Positions 45,630-55,730 of a DNA stretch of 61,817 bases are shown piece after piece; within the stretch, counting starts at the first letter, position 1, and each line of letters begins with the position of its first letter. The notes below the pieces were generated by a model. It was given only the letters and a program-made list of their open reading frames with translations, was not told where the DNA came from and ran no database searches. This stretch comes from Candidatus Kapaibacterium sp. (lineage in GTDB: Bacteria > Bacteroidota > Ignavibacteria > Kapaibacteriales > UBA2268), in the NCBI GenBank assembly GCA_028376765.1, contig JAONBD010000007.1, positions 1 to 61,817 of the forward strand, given 5' to 3'. The translations under genes and the position numbers were made by a program.

Positions 45630-46842
45630 ATTAAAAATACCTGGATCTAAAAGTTATTTCCAAAGGGTAGTACTTTTGATTTATTTATTAAAGCAAAATA
45701 AAATAGTACTACAAAATGTTGGTCTTTCAAATGATGATAAAACAGTAATCAAATTTTTAATAAACAATTCCTTTAACGTTGATTATGAGAGTAATACCCT
45801 AATTATGAACAGAGTTGGAGAGGCTCAATCTTTTAAAAATGATGTTGGTGAAAGTGGATTTTTAACTAGATCCTTACTTGGTATTTTGTCTTTAGAAAAT
45901 AATAAATATCAGATTGTGGGAAAAGGATCGTTATTAAAAAGAAGCTTTAACCATGAATTAAGCTTTCTAAGGAAAAATGGTGTTGAGGTTTCAGAAGATA
46001 GCTATTTGCCAATTTCAATTAAAGGTCCTCTAAAAAAGAAAAATATAAACTATGATTCAAGTAATAGTTCTCAATTTTTATCTGGATTACTATTAGGATT
46101 ATCTATCCAATTATATAAAGATACTATTGCAGTTTCAAACTTGAGTAGTAAAAAATATATTGATTTAACTATTGAAGTCGCAAAAAAATTTGGTTATATA
46201 ATTTCTCATTCCAATTACACAGAATTTTCTTTTTCGACTAGCAATATAAAAACACCTCAACAATTATTTATTGAATCAGATTGGAGTAGTGCTGCATTTT
46301 GGATCGTAGCAGGGGTGATTTCTGCAGAAGAGCTTATCCTAAAAGGATTAAACCCTAATTCATCTCAAGCGGACAAAAAAATATTAGACGTACTTGATAC
46401 AATAAATATAAGTTATAATTTGGATGCTGAAAGTCTAATAATTAAAAAGCAGAAATTAATTGGCTTTCAATTTGATGCGACTGATTGTCCAGATCTTATT
46501 CCCATTTTATGTTTACTTGCAGTTAACTGCGAGGGAGAAACAAGGATATCAGGCATAAGTAGATTAATAAATAAAGAAAGCAATAGAAAAAGTGTCCTGA
46601 TAAAAGAATTTCAAAACTTAGGTGTCTTAATCACAGAAAAAGACAACACATTTATAATTGCTAATCAAAAATTAAATTCTGGGAAAGTAAGCTCTTATAA
46701 TGATCATAGAATTGCAATGACATTTACAATTGCAACTATAACAAATCGAGTAGAAATAGAGATTGATGATTTAAAATGTATTTCAAAATCATATCCAGAC
46801 TTTCTAAATCATTATATAGAATCTGGTGGAGAAATTAATTAG
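45595..46842 (+). CDS. aroA: EPSP synthase (divergent)
   Basis: 415 aa. It makes 5-enolpyruvylshikimate-3-phosphate from shikimate-3-phosphate and PEP. Motifs kept: PGSKSYFQR (16-24), SSNSSQFLSGLLLGL, ATDCPDLIPILC (catalytic Asp), NKESNRKS and NDHRIAMTF. The PEP/glyphosate loop LGNAGTAMRPL of E. coli reads VGESGFLTRSL (84-94), so Thr97 and Pro101 correspond to F89 and S93. The start lies 35 nt inside the fusion gene and aroC follows after 2 nt, so this is a tight operon. Overall divergence is high but the active-site charge residues are present. Confidence 0.9.
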   Translation: MKLKHQKSLNIKLKIPGSKSYFQRVVLLIYLLKQNKIVLQNVGLSNDDKTVIKFLINNSFNVDYESNTLIMNRVGEAQSFKNDVGESGFLTRSLLGILSLENNKYQIVGKGSLLKRSFNHELSFLRKNGVEVSEDSYLPISIKGPLKKKNINYDSSNSSQFLSGLLLGLSIQLYKDTIAVSNLSSKKYIDLTIEVAKKFGYIISHSNYTEFSFSTSNIKTPQQLFIESDWSSAAFWIVAGVISAEELILKGLNPNSSQADKKILDVLDTINISYNLDAESLIIKKQKLIGFQFDATDCPDLIPILCLLAVNCEGETRISGISRLINKESNRKSVLIKEFQNLGVLITEKDNTFIIANQKLNSGKVSSYNDHRIAMTFTIATITNRVEIEIDDLKCISKSYPDFLNHYIESGGEIN

Positions 46843-46844
46843 TA

Positions 46845-47828
46845 ATGAACAGTTTTGGCAGAATATTTAAAATTAGTATTTTCGGTGAATCTCACGGTAA
46901 AGGATTAGGGGTTCTTATTGATGGTTGTCCCGCTGGGATTTCTTTGAAAGAAGAGGATTTCAGAAGCTCATTATTAAGGCGTAAAAGTGGGAAAAAAGGA
47001 ACTACTCCTAGAATAGAATCAGATGAAGTATCAATAGATAGTGGACTGTTTAATGGTTTTACAACTGGCTCACCTATTATTTTAAACTTTTCTAACGAGA
47101 ATATAAAATCAAAAGATTATAATGAAATAAAAAAAATTCCAAGACCTGGACATGCCGATTTAACTGCCTCTCAAAAATATAATGGATTTAATGATTATAG
47201 AGGAGGAGGGCAATTTTCAGGTCGATTAACTTTAGCAATTGTAGCTGCTGGTGTAGTTGCTAAAAAGTTATTAGATGGAATAGAAATTAATGCAAAAATT
47301 ACTGAAGTTGGTGGTGAAACAGATATTGAAAACGCTGTTGACAAAGCATTAAAGGATGGTGATTCTGTTGGGGGTCTCCTGCAATGTAATATTAATGGCT
47401 TGCCTGTTGGTTTAGGCGAACCATTTTTTGACTCTGTTGAATCAAATATATCTCATTTAGCCTTTGCGATACCTGCGGTAAAGGGTATTGAATTTGGGAT
47501 TGGTTTTAAAGCAGCAAGTTCAAGAGCAAGTGATATTAATGATTCGATAATTAATCAATCTGGCAAAACGAAGTCTAACAATTCTGGTGGAATAAATGGT
47601 GGGATTACAAATGGAAATGAATTGTCATTTAAAGTTGCGATAAAACCCCCAGCAAGCATATCCAAAGCCCAGAATAGTGTGAATATTGAAACAGGCAAAG
47701 TAGAAGAATTTAATATTAAGGGTAGGCATGATGCATGTATAGCTCTTAGGTTTCCAGTAATCTTAGAATCCGTAGCAGCTATTGTTCTTGCAGATTTTAA
47801 ATTAATCCGAAAAACGAATTATGTTTAG
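46845..47828 (+). CDS. aroC: Chorismate synthase
   Basis: 327 aa, slightly shorter than the usual 350-390. It converts EPSP to chorismate with reduced FMN. Signatures present: FGESHGKGLGVLIDG near the N-terminus, RPGHADLTASQKY, YRGGGQFSGRLTLAIVAAG, SGGINGGITNG and GRHDACIALRFPVILES. The last step of the shikimate pathway is thus encoded next to AroA. Its end overlaps the thioesterase gene by 8 nt. Confidence 0.96.
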   Translation: MNSFGRIFKISIFGESHGKGLGVLIDGCPAGISLKEEDFRSSLLRRKSGKKGTTPRIESDEVSIDSGLFNGFTTGSPIILNFSNENIKSKDYNEIKKIPRPGHADLTASQKYNGFNDYRGGGQFSGRLTLAIVAAGVVAKKLLDGIEINAKITEVGGETDIENAVDKALKDGDSVGGLLQCNINGLPVGLGEPFFDSVESNISHLAFAIPAVKGIEFGIGFKAASSRASDINDSIINQSGKTKSNNSGGINGGITNGNELSFKVAIKPPASISKAQNSVNIETGKVEEFNIKGRHDACIALRFPVILESVAAIVLADFKLIRKTNYV

Positions 47829-48225
47829 TTACAAAAGACCAATTAGATTAAATGATACCGACCCAGCAGGAGTGATTTTCTTTGCGAGGGTTTACGATAT
47901 TGCACACGAAGCTTTTGAATCATTGCTAGAAAGTTTTGAATATCCAATTGCAGAAATTATTAATAAATCGGAAATTATATATCCTTTGGTTTCAAGCAGT
48001 GCTAAATACAAGGCTCCATTGAGACTTGGAGATAAAATTGATGTTAAGTTGCAGCTTGATTCCATAACAAATAGTTCATTTACAATAGAATATATTTTTA
48101 TAAAAAATGGGGAGTCTTGTACATCTGTTAGTACAACTCATGTATCAATTAGTAAAAAAAGTTGGGAAAAGGTTGGGATACCAGAATTTTTCAGAAAAAA
48201 TTTACAATCCTTGCAGAACATGTGA
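47821..48225 (+). CDS. Hotdog-fold acyl-CoA thioesterase, candidate DHNA-CoA hydrolase
   Basis: 134 aa, a single 4HBT-type hotdog domain. The opening LNDTDPAGVIFFARVYDIAHEAFE (read as two parts: catalytic D14 before PAG, and H29/E33 on the helix) matches 4-hydroxybenzoyl-CoA thioesterase-type enzymes. It closely resembles what I recall of the cyanobacterial DHNA-CoA thioesterase (MenI). It overlaps aroC by 8 nt and aroB (convergent) by 24 nt, and sits inside a menaquinone/chorismate cluster that has MenB but no other thioesterase. DHNA-CoA hydrolysis in menaquinone synthesis is therefore the best guess; another aromatic acyl-CoA is possible. Confidence 0.75.
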   Translation: MFSYKRPIRLNDTDPAGVIFFARVYDIAHEAFESLLESFEYPIAEIINKSEIIYPLVSSSAKYKAPLRLGDKIDVKLQLDSITNSSFTIEYIFIKNGESCTSVSTTHVSISKKSWEKVGIPEFFRKNLQSLQNM

Positions 48226-49221
48226 TTTTAATTTGTCTATCTCCAATCTATGAATAATTGCTTCACCAATTTCATTTAATAAAATAAAATCAATTTCATT
48301 TAAATTTTTCTTTTTATCAAGATTTATTGATTCAATTATATTTTCATTCATTTGTATATCGGTTGGCAAGCCCGATCTTTTAATTAAGTTGTGGATTCTT
48401 ATGGAATCATCTTTTTTTATAAGCCCCATTTTAACAGATACTTTTGATGCGATAATAATTCCTAATGCTACTGACATACCATGATCCAAATTGAAATACA
48501 GTTCTATAGCATGACCAAAAGTATGACCAAAATTTAGTATTTTTCTTAGGTTTTTTTCTTTTTCGTCTTTATTAACCACAGAACATTTATTATAAACTGA
48601 CTTTGTGAGTATATAATGCAATATTTTGGGATCTAAATTTTTTAGATTTGAATTGATTATGTTTTTTTCCAAATATTCAAAGAATGGATAGTCTGATACA
48701 AGTGCAATTTTTATAATTTCGGCAAATCCGTTTTTCCATTCTTTATCTGGTAGTGTTTCCAAAAATTTCTGATTAATAATAATTTTCTCGGCTTGGTTAA
48801 ATGTGCCAATTATATTTTTATGATTAGAATAATTTATCCCATTTTTACCGCCGATAGATGCATCTACCATAGCTAGCAGACTAGTTGGAATTAAAGTGTA
48901 TTCAATACCTCGCATGTAAACACTTGCTGCAAAAGCAGCTAGATCGAGAATCATACCGCCGCCAAAAGCAACAATTTTAGTGTGCCTATCTGCACCTAAT
49001 TCAATTAATTCATCAATAATATACTTACTAGATTCTAGTGATTTTGATTTTTCCCCAAATGGTATAACAATAGATGCTTGCTTTTTAATAAAATCAGGAT
49101 ATATTTTTGCGAGATTTGAATCTGTAATGATTACTGAATTATCAAAATTATAGTCAGTGCTAGTATCAATAGTTTCGATAATAATATTATTAGATAAAGA
49201 ATTTGTATTAGTGGATTTCAT
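48202..49221 (-). CDS. aroB: 3-dehydroquinate synthase
   Basis: 339 aa. It cyclises DAHP to 3-dehydroquinate using NAD and a divalent metal. Motifs: FGEKSKSLESSKYIIDEL, FGGGMILDLAAFAASVYMRG, PTSLLAMVDASIGGKNGIN, and the zinc ligands in KNGFAEIIKIALV and LNFGHTFGHAIE. It is read with the DAHP synthase (14-nt overlap with that gene's end), so the first two pathway steps form a unit on the minus strand facing the other aro genes. Its 3' end overlaps the thioesterase by 24 nt. Confidence 0.96.
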   Translation of the reverse strand: MKSTNTNSLSNNIIIETIDTSTDYNFDNSVIITDSNLAKIYPDFIKKQASIVIPFGEKSKSLESSKYIIDELIELGADRHTKIVAFGGGMILDLAAFAASVYMRGIEYTLIPTSLLAMVDASIGGKNGINYSNHKNIIGTFNQAEKIIINQKFLETLPDKEWKNGFAEIIKIALVSDYPFFEYLEKNIINSNLKNLDPKILHYILTKSVYNKCSVVNKDEKEKNLRKILNFGHTFGHAIELYFNLDHGMSVALGIIIASKVSVKMGLIKKDDSIRIHNLIKRSGLPTDIQMNENIIESINLDKKKNLNEIDFILLNEIGEAIIHRLEIDKLKSHVLQGL

Positions 49222-49999
49222 ATTCCAATTGTGAAATTGAACTAATTATGTTTCCTACTTCGCTTGGATGAACACATTGTAGTTTATCACTTTTTGCTTC
49301 TTCAGGTTTATAATGAGATTCAATAATCAGACCATCAGCACCTAGCTGAATAGCAGCTTTGGAAAATTGGGTTACATATTTAGCATTGCCTGTTGCATGA
49401 GATGGATCATATATTACTTTTAAATTAGTTTTTTCTTTTAGCTCAACAATACTACCTAAATCTGGAGTGAATCTAAAATATGAATCAATTTGTTCAAAGG
49501 TACGAATTCCTCTTAAGCAAAGAATCACATTAGGATTGCCTTCGTTGATTATATACTCAGCTGCATTTAATAGTTCTGAAATTGTAGCACTAAAGCCTCT
49601 TTTAAGCAATACTGGTTTTCCAGTGGGTGCAGTTATTCTTCCAACTTGCTTAAGCAACCCAAATGATGACATATTTCTGCTACCAATTTGAATAATATCG
49701 ATAAGCTCATGGTGGTTGGTTAACTGATCCGATTCTAAAACTTCCGATACAACAAACATATCGTTAAGATCGGCTGCTTCTCTCATGAATTTAAGGCCTT
49801 CGTATCCCAAACCTTGAAATGAATAGGGTGAAGTTCTTGGTTTGAATGCCCCACCACGGAGTAGCCTCACAGATTTTGAAGATAAATCTTGGGCTGTTCG
49901 ATGAATTTGCTCTTCACTCTCAATAGAGCATGGACCAGCAATTATAAATGGGCCCGAATCTATTACTTTAAGAATTTCTTTTGTTCTAGTAGAGTTCAC
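49208..49999 (-). CDS. DAHP synthase (type I-beta, no ACT domain)
   Basis: 3-deoxy-7-phosphoheptulonate synthase, committing PEP and erythrose-4-phosphate to aromatic synthesis. Motifs: FIIAGPCSIES, RLLRGGAFKPRTSPYSFQG, QIGSRNMSSFGLL, VLLKRGFSATISELL and VIYDPSHATGNA (metal site). I chose the GTG at 49999 (264 aa), which begins just before the conserved core. An upstream ATG at 50143 would add 48 residues, overlap menF by 27 nt and give an N-terminus unlike the family. No ACT or chorismate mutase regulatory domain is attached, so this enzyme is probably not feedback-controlled by its own domain. Confidence 0.9.
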   Translation of the reverse strand: MNSTRTKEILKVIDSGPFIIAGPCSIESEEQIHRTAQDLSSKSVRLLRGGAFKPRTSPYSFQGLGYEGLKFMREAADLNDMFVVSEVLESDQLTNHHELIDIIQIGSRNMSSFGLLKQVGRITAPTGKPVLLKRGFSATISELLNAAEYIINEGNPNVILCLRGIRTFEQIDSYFRFTPDLGSIVELKEKTNLKVIYDPSHATGNAKYVTQFSKAAIQLGADGLIIESHYKPEEAKSDKLQCVHPSEVGNIISSISQLEYEIH

Positions 50000-50116
50000 A
50001 GTTTTGTTTATTATCGTTAATAAATTTACGCAATTTAAGTTATTTGCATTAGTTATGAAATTATTATGTTTGTTCTTACGTATCCTACAATAATTTAATT
50101 TAAAAAAATTATAGAG

Positions 50117-51436
50117 ATGAGCTGGAAAAACAAATTTAAACAAGAAGTACTCAGTTGCTTAAAACAAGAAAAAGAGTATGATTCTAAAAGATATTACTCA
50201 ATTGATATTCAAGATAAGTCTATGGATATCAAAGAAATATTTTTGAGCTATAAAAGCTCATTTAAAATATATTTTCAAAATAATGAAACCAAGAAATTTG
50301 TTTCTCACTTCCATGCAATCGTTTCTTTTACTAAAAACGAATTGGAAAATTTAAAAGTGCATCAACTTGTAAATGAACTTTTAGAAAGTAAATTAAATTT
50401 ATATTATTGCTCACGTTATTACAAAGAACAAACAATTGATTCTGATTGGAAAAATATACCTGAGAATCAGTTTGTTATACCAAGGCTAGAATTTCTAGAA
50501 ACTAAGATGGATAAGGTGCTTAGGTTTACTTTTAAAGGAAGTGAAGTAGCAAAATTAGGTGAAATAATTGATTCGATAATATTTCAGTTCGATAAACAAA
50601 ATACAAATAATTCTAATCCTATAATTTTAAGTCAGAAATATTTTCCTGATAAAATTAATTGGAAACAAATGGTTACCAGTGTTAAGAATTTGATAAACCA
50701 AGGTAGTTATGATAAAATTGTTTTAGCAAGAAAATTAGAAATAAGCTATTCCGATGAGATTAATAGTGAAATTATTTTTGAAAAGTTAACTTTAGCTAAT
50801 CCGAAAGCATATAACTTTTTTTATAGGATTGAAAATAAAGATTTTTTTGGAGCAAGCCCAGAGTTACTGTTTAATAGAGATGGTCGGAGTGTAAAGTCTG
50901 ACGCATTAGCAGGTACAAGAAAAATATCTATCAACGAAGACGAGAATAATATCATTGCTGATGAGCTATTAAATAATCAGAAAGATAAACTTGAACAGAA
51001 AATTGTAAGGGATGAAATTGAAAGGCGCCTCAACAAAGTTTGTAATAACCTATCAGTTAGCAAAACAAGAATAAAAAGATTAAAATATTTGTTGCATATT
51101 CATAATGAAATAGAGGGTGATTTAAACGATAGTGTTTCAGATTTGGAATTAATAAATTTGTTGCACCCGACGCCTGCCGTTGGAACTCTACCAAATTTGA
51201 ATACTGATATTATATTTGATTTAGAAAAGTGGGATCGGGGTATGTATGCGGCGCCAATCGGTTTTATTAGTAAAGATAAGAGTGAAATAGTAGTTGGGAT
51301 AAGAACAGCCTTTAAAATTGATAAGAAATTATTTATATTTACTGGAGCTGGAATTGTGTCAGAATCTGATGCCGAGAGTGAATGGACTGAGATCAATAAT
51401 AAAATGCAGAATTTTATAAAAATAATTAAAAAATGA
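50117..51436 (+). CDS. menF: Isochorismate synthase
   Basis: 439 aa, chorismate-binding family. It turns chorismate into isochorismate, the first committed step to menaquinone. Motifs: DKIVLARKLEIS, FFGASPELLFNRDGRSVKSD, ALAGTRK, HIHNEIEGDL, LLHPTPAVGTLP and WDRGMYAAPIGFI. Entry into isochorismate rather than anthranilate synthesis is indicated by the following menD, which overlaps it by 4 nt. Starts the operon menF-menD-menH-menB-menC-menE, divergent from the DAHP synthase/aroB pair. Confidence 0.93.
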   Translation: MSWKNKFKQEVLSCLKQEKEYDSKRYYSIDIQDKSMDIKEIFLSYKSSFKIYFQNNETKKFVSHFHAIVSFTKNELENLKVHQLVNELLESKLNLYYCSRYYKEQTIDSDWKNIPENQFVIPRLEFLETKMDKVLRFTFKGSEVAKLGEIIDSIIFQFDKQNTNNSNPIILSQKYFPDKINWKQMVTSVKNLINQGSYDKIVLARKLEISYSDEINSEIIFEKLTLANPKAYNFFYRIENKDFFGASPELLFNRDGRSVKSDALAGTRKISINEDENNIIADELLNNQKDKLEQKIVRDEIERRLNKVCNNLSVSKTRIKRLKYLLHIHNEIEGDLNDSVSDLELINLLHPTPAVGTLPNLNTDIIFDLEKWDRGMYAAPIGFISKDKSEIVVGIRTAFKIDKKLFIFTGAGIVSESDAESEWTEINNKMQNFIKIIKK

Positions 51437-53112
51437 TAATTAAAGATAATATAAATTTATTTTGGGCATCTGTAATAGTTGAAGAGTTAATTAGAAATAA
51501 TATAACACAGTTCTATGTGTCTCCAGGTTCTAGATCAACACCTTTTGTTATAGCCATTACCAGAAATATTAATACAAAATGTAAAATTGTATATGATGAA
51601 AGATCTGCTGCATTTCAAGCAATTGGATATGCTAAATCGAGTGGAAAAGCTGCTGTATTAATTTGTACTAGTGGAAGTGCCGTTACACATTATTATCCTG
51701 CTATTATTGAAGCAGAAGCCACAGGAATACCATTATTAATATTCTCTTCTGATAGGCCCATAGAGCTTCAAAATACTGGAGCTAACCAAACAATAAATCA
51801 AACAAATATATTTAATAATCATGTAAATTACTTTCAGAATATTGATACTCCATCAGAATCAGTTAAGATAGAATATTTATTATCATTATTAAATTATTGC
51901 ATAAATGTTAGTCAGTTTCCTAAAAAGGGTGGTGTTCATTTAAATTTTAGGTTTAGAGAACCTTTAGAGCCAACTAAAGCTTATTTGTCAGATTCGTATA
52001 TTGATTCTATTGCAGATTGGGAAAATAGTAAGACTATTTTTAAACAATATAATAACCCTATTTTTAATAGTCATCTGAATGATTTAAAGAATAATATTTT
52101 AAATGCTAAAAAGCCTTTAATAATTGTAGGTAGGGTTGGTGTTGAAATTAATTTGCCAATAAATATTCCTGTATTTAATGATGTACAATCAAATGTAATA
52201 TTCTCAGATAATGTGATTAATTACTATGATAATATATTGCTATCTAAATCTATTTCTGATAATAAACCTGATTTGGTTATTATAATTGGTGATGCAGTTA
52301 TTTCAAAAAGATTAATGAAATATATAAATAGCGCAGAGACTAATATTATTTCTGTAATGGATAGAATTACCAATTATGATCCGGATTCAAATATTTCTAA
52401 GTCATATTTATCAAACTATAATCAGTTTGAAAAATTAATGATTGATATTAATTTAAAATCTACTAAATGGCTTGAATATTGGATAAGTAATAATTCAATA
52501 GTAAAAGATGTTTTAAATGATTTTAATGAATTTTCGGAAATATATTTTTCTAAAATGATATTACAAAAGTTATCAGATGCGACTATATTTATATCGAATA
52601 GTACACCTGTAAGATCTTTTGATATGTATGCAGTAAATAAATCAAATGTAATATATTCTAATAGAGGTGCATCTGGAATTGATGGAATAATTTCTACGAC
52701 AATTGGTATTTCAGATGGCACTAATGATTTTGTTTATCTAGTTATTGGAGATTTAGCATTCATACACGATTTAAACTCATTAACAAACATAATGAAATCA
52801 AAAGTTAAGATTATACTATACAATAATAACGGAGGTGGAATATTCAATTTTTTACCAATAGCAAAACATGAGGATGTGTTTACAGAAAACTTTATTACAC
52901 CCCACACTTATTCTTTTGATAATATAGCCAAGAATTTTGACATTCCTTATTGTTTTGCAGATAACAGTGTAGATTTTGATAAACAACTAAACCATGTGAT
53001 TAATAGCGACAGCCCATTATTATTTGAAATAAGGTACGATAATAAAAAAAATCATCAATATTATAATAATATCCAAAAAACAATTAAAGATAAATTAAAT
53101 GCTGAATTATAA
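51433..53112 (+). CDS. menD: SEPHCHC synthase
   Basis: 559 aa, thiamine-diphosphate enzyme that joins 2-oxoglutarate and isochorismate. The PYR domain has FYVSPGSRSTPFVIAI, the catalytic Glu in YDERSAAFQAIGYAKSSG, and TGANQTINQTN. The PP domain has NRGASGIDGIISTTIG and VIGDLAFIHDLNSLTN to NNNGGGIFNFLPIA. It overlaps menF by 4 nt and menH by 14 nt. Confidence 0.95.
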   Translation: MIIKDNINLFWASVIVEELIRNNITQFYVSPGSRSTPFVIAITRNINTKCKIVYDERSAAFQAIGYAKSSGKAAVLICTSGSAVTHYYPAIIEAEATGIPLLIFSSDRPIELQNTGANQTINQTNIFNNHVNYFQNIDTPSESVKIEYLLSLLNYCINVSQFPKKGGVHLNFRFREPLEPTKAYLSDSYIDSIADWENSKTIFKQYNNPIFNSHLNDLKNNILNAKKPLIIVGRVGVEINLPINIPVFNDVQSNVIFSDNVINYYDNILLSKSISDNKPDLVIIIGDAVISKRLMKYINSAETNIISVMDRITNYDPDSNISKSYLSNYNQFEKLMIDINLKSTKWLEYWISNNSIVKDVLNDFNEFSEIYFSKMILQKLSDATIFISNSTPVRSFDMYAVNKSNVIYSNRGASGIDGIISTTIGISDGTNDFVYLVIGDLAFIHDLNSLTNIMKSKVKIILYNNNGGGIFNFLPIAKHEDVFTENFITPHTYSFDNIAKNFDIPYCFADNSVDFDKQLNHVINSDSPLLFEIRYDNKKNHQYYNNIQKTIKDKLNAEL

Positions 53113-53881
53113 AACATTCTCAAATTTAAATAACCAAAAATGGATAACTTTTCTGCATGGATTTATGGGTTCGAGCAGTGATTGGAATTATTTTGCAGAT
53201 AATCTAAAAACAGATTATAATATATTATTAATTGATTTACCAGCACATGGCGAGTCAGTCAATCTAGATAAAAATGATTACTTATTTGCTAATATTCCTA
53301 ATCAAATATCTGATATTCTTGAGATTGAAAAAATTAAATCAAGCCACTTGGTTGGTTACTCTATGGGTGGACGAATAGCCATTAAATGCCTGATAAACTT
53401 CCCTGAAATTTTTGAAAAAGTAATTCTAGAATCAACAACAGCGGGGATTGAAAGCCAACATGAAAGGGAAGCTAGAAAACAAAATGATAAAATATTAGGG
53501 AGCAAAATAGTAAATTCTGATTTCAAAGAATTTTTAGATAGTTGGTATCAGTTACAATTATGGGGCAATATTAGAAATCATAAGAACTATTCCGGTATGA
53601 TAAATTCAAGATTAGATAATAACTTAAAAGAGCTTCAAAAATCATTAGAAAAAATGGGTACTGGCTCTCAACCATCATACTGGGATTCATTAAAATCCAT
53701 TAAAAATAGTATTATATATGTTAGTGGCAATTTAGACCAAAAATATACTGCATTAGCAAATAAATTTTCAGATAAATTGTCTTATTACAAACATGAACCT
53801 TTGGCTGGTGTTGGTCACAATGTTCATTTTGAAAACAATGAAATATTCTTAGAAATTATTAAAAATCATTTTGGAGATTAG
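53099..53881 (+). CDS. menH: SHCHC synthase (alpha/beta hydrolase)
   Basis: 260 aa, alpha/beta-hydrolase fold. Oxyanion/cap motif [18 protein letters not shown] (16-33), nucleophile in [12 protein letters not shown], and catalytic His in [12 protein letters not shown] near the C-terminus. It removes pyruvate from SEPHCHC to give SHCHC. The position between menD and menB and the 14-nt overlap with menD make the MenH call firm. Confidence 0.9.
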   Translation: MLNYKTFSNLNNQKWITFLHGFMGSSSDWNYFADNLKTDYNILLIDLPAHGESVNLDKNDYLFANIPNQISDILEIEKIKSSHLVGYSMGGRIAIKCLINFPEIFEKVILESTTAGIESQHEREARKQNDKILGSKIVNSDFKEFLDSWYQLQLWGNIRNHKNYSGMINSRLDNNLKELQKSLEKMGTGSQPSYWDSLKSIKNSIIYVSGNLDQKYTALANKFSDKLSYYKHEPLAGVGHNVHFENNEIFLEIIKNHFGD

Positions 53882-53883
53882 AA

Positions 53884-54708
53884 TTGAGCAATTTTGACTG
53901 GAAAAACGCAATAGAATTTGAAGATATCAAGTATGAAAAATACGATGGTATAGCAAAAATTACAATTAATAGACCCGAATTAAGAAATGCATTTAGACCA
54001 CTTACAGTGAAAGAAATGATGGAGGCCCTCTCAGATGCAAGAATGGATTCACAAATAGGTGTGATTATTCTGACAGGAGAAGGCGAAAAAGCATTTTGTA
54101 GTGGTGGAGATCAAAAAATCCGTGGCGACAAAGGCTATGTAGAAACTGGTACTGGAGTGATGCACTTAAATGTTCTTGATTTTCAGCGTCAAATACGTAC
54201 TTGCCCAAAACCAGTTATTGCTATGGTTGCAGGCTATGCTGTTGGTGGTGGTCATGTGCTACACATGATGTGTGATCTTACTATCTCAGCAGATAATGCA
54301 ATCTATGGTCAAACTGGCCCAAAAGTGGGATCTTTTGATGGTGGTTATGGTTCTAGTTATATGGCAAGAATTGTAGGGCAAAAGAAAGCCCGAGAGATAT
54401 GGTTCTTATGTCGCCAATACGATGCTAAGCAAGCATTAGAAATGGGTCTTGTAAATACAGTTGTACCATATAGTGAACTAGAGAAAGAAACAGTGCAATG
54501 GTGCAGAGAAATTTTAAGAAATTCGCCAATGGCAATTAGGTGTATTAAATCTGCTATGAATGCTGATTGCGATGGGCAGGCTGGGTTACAAGAACTAGCT
54601 GGAAATGCTACAATGCTTTATTATATGTCAGAAGAGGGGCAAGAGGGAAGAAATGCCTTTAATGAAAAACGTAAACCTGATTTTTCTAAATTTCAAAGAC
54701 AACCTTGA
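53884..54708 (+). CDS. menB: 1,4-dihydroxy-2-naphthoyl-CoA synthase
   Basis: 274 aa, crotonase family, TTG start 2 nt after menH. It closes the second ring, forming DHNA-CoA from OSB-CoA. Signatures: [60 protein letters not shown] and [20 protein letters not shown] with the catalytic Asp. Length and sequence are very close to classical MenB and better conserved than the rest of the operon. menC overlaps its end by 4 nt. Confidence 0.97.
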   Translation: MSNFDWKNAIEFEDIKYEKYDGIAKITINRPELRNAFRPLTVKEMMEALSDARMDSQIGVIILTGEGEKAFCSGGDQKIRGDKGYVETGTGVMHLNVLDFQRQIRTCPKPVIAMVAGYAVGGGHVLHMMCDLTISADNAIYGQTGPKVGSFDGGYGSSYMARIVGQKKAREIWFLCRQYDAKQALEMGLVNTVVPYSELEKETVQWCREILRNSPMAIRCIKSAMNADCDGQAGLQELAGNATMLYYMSEEGQEGRNAFNEKRKPDFSKFQRQP

Positions 54709-55730
54709 TAAAAGCAAAAAAAATAATAATATATTCATATAAATTACCATTTAAAAAAGCCTTGCTGATGAAAGATAAAAAAAGTCTTTTTCGGCAAGGC
54801 TATTTAATTAATATTTATTGGGAAGATGGTATAAATTCTTGGGGAGAAATTGCTCCATTTATTGGCCTGCATAACGAAATATATGAAGATATTCCAACCC
54901 ATTTTAAGTATTTATTAGATAATATTAATTCCATTAATAATTATCAATTGCCTTCTAGTATAGCAATTTCAATCGAGATGGCAAAAGCCTTCAAAGGGAA
55001 AAGTAGCTTGGTAATTGATAATAAGTTGAAAATATGCCCCCTTTTAAGTGGCAATAAAGACGATATTATTGAGGAAGCGAAACGACTCACAAATATAGAA
55101 AGCGTTAAGTTGAAATTAGGTAGAAAAGAGCTGAATTACGAAATAGACCTATTTAATAGTTTGGTGAATGAGTTACCGATGGATGTGAAAATTAGATGTG
55201 ACATAAACAGAAAATGGAAATATGAAGATGCTATACACTTTGCTGGTAGTGTTGATAAAACCCGCATTGAATATTTAGAAGAACCATTAATAGATTTTAA
55301 TAGATTGCCTGATTTTTACGAAGATACTAATTTAAATTATGCAATTGATGAAACTATATATGAAATAAATAATTCAGAAAATATTATAAATGATTTATCT
55401 TACTTTAGCTCAGCGTCAGCTTTTATTATAAAACCTTCCCTTTTTACTTCAGTTAATCAATTAGAATTAATATATAATAAGTTTAAATCTAGTAAAAGCT
55501 TTATATTTAGCTCTGCCTTCGAATCTGGTTATTCAATGCTGTATTATTTTTATCTTTATGGTATTTATAGAAATAACAACAAGGCACAAGGATTTGATAC
55601 ATTAAAATGGTTAGCTGATGACCTTTTAAAATCAAGAATAAATAATCAATTTATTTATGACAAGGGAAGTATCTTCAAATTAGATATTGACTCCAGTAAA
55701 CTAACAGAAATATTTAGTGATGAAATTTAG
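54705..55730 (+). CDS. menC: o-Succinylbenzoate synthase
   Basis: 341 aa, enolase superfamily (muconate-lactonizing subgroup); TTG start overlapping the menB stop (TTGA). It dehydrates SHCHC to o-succinylbenzoate. Active-site lysines KLKLGRK (KxK), metal ligands in [15 protein letters not shown] and YAIDETI, and the opposite lysine in AFIIKPSLF. The N-terminal capping part contains [16 protein letters not shown]. Overlaps menE by 11-14 nt. Confidence 0.92.
   Translation: MIKAKKIIIYSYKLPFKKALLMKDKKSLFRQGYLINIYWEDGINSWGEIAPFIGLHNEIYEDIPTHFKYLLDNINSINNYQLPSSIAISIEMAKAFKGKSSLVIDNKLKICPLLSGNKDDIIEEAKRLTNIESVKLKLGRKELNYEIDLFNSLVNELPMDVKIRCDINRKWKYEDAIHFAGSVDKTRIEYLEEPLIDFNRLPDFYEDTNLNYAIDETIYEINNSENIINDLSYFSSASAFIIKPSLFTSVNQLELIYNKFKSSKSFIFSSAFESGYSMLYYFYLYGIYRNNNKAQGFDTLKWLADDLLKSRINNQFIYDKGSIFKLDIDSSKLTEIFSDEI

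Noticed and set aside
45500-45640. Frameshift between the AroK domain and aroA
   Set aside because: The 35-nt overlap is between two intact frames with normal domain ends, so it is an ordinary gene overlap.
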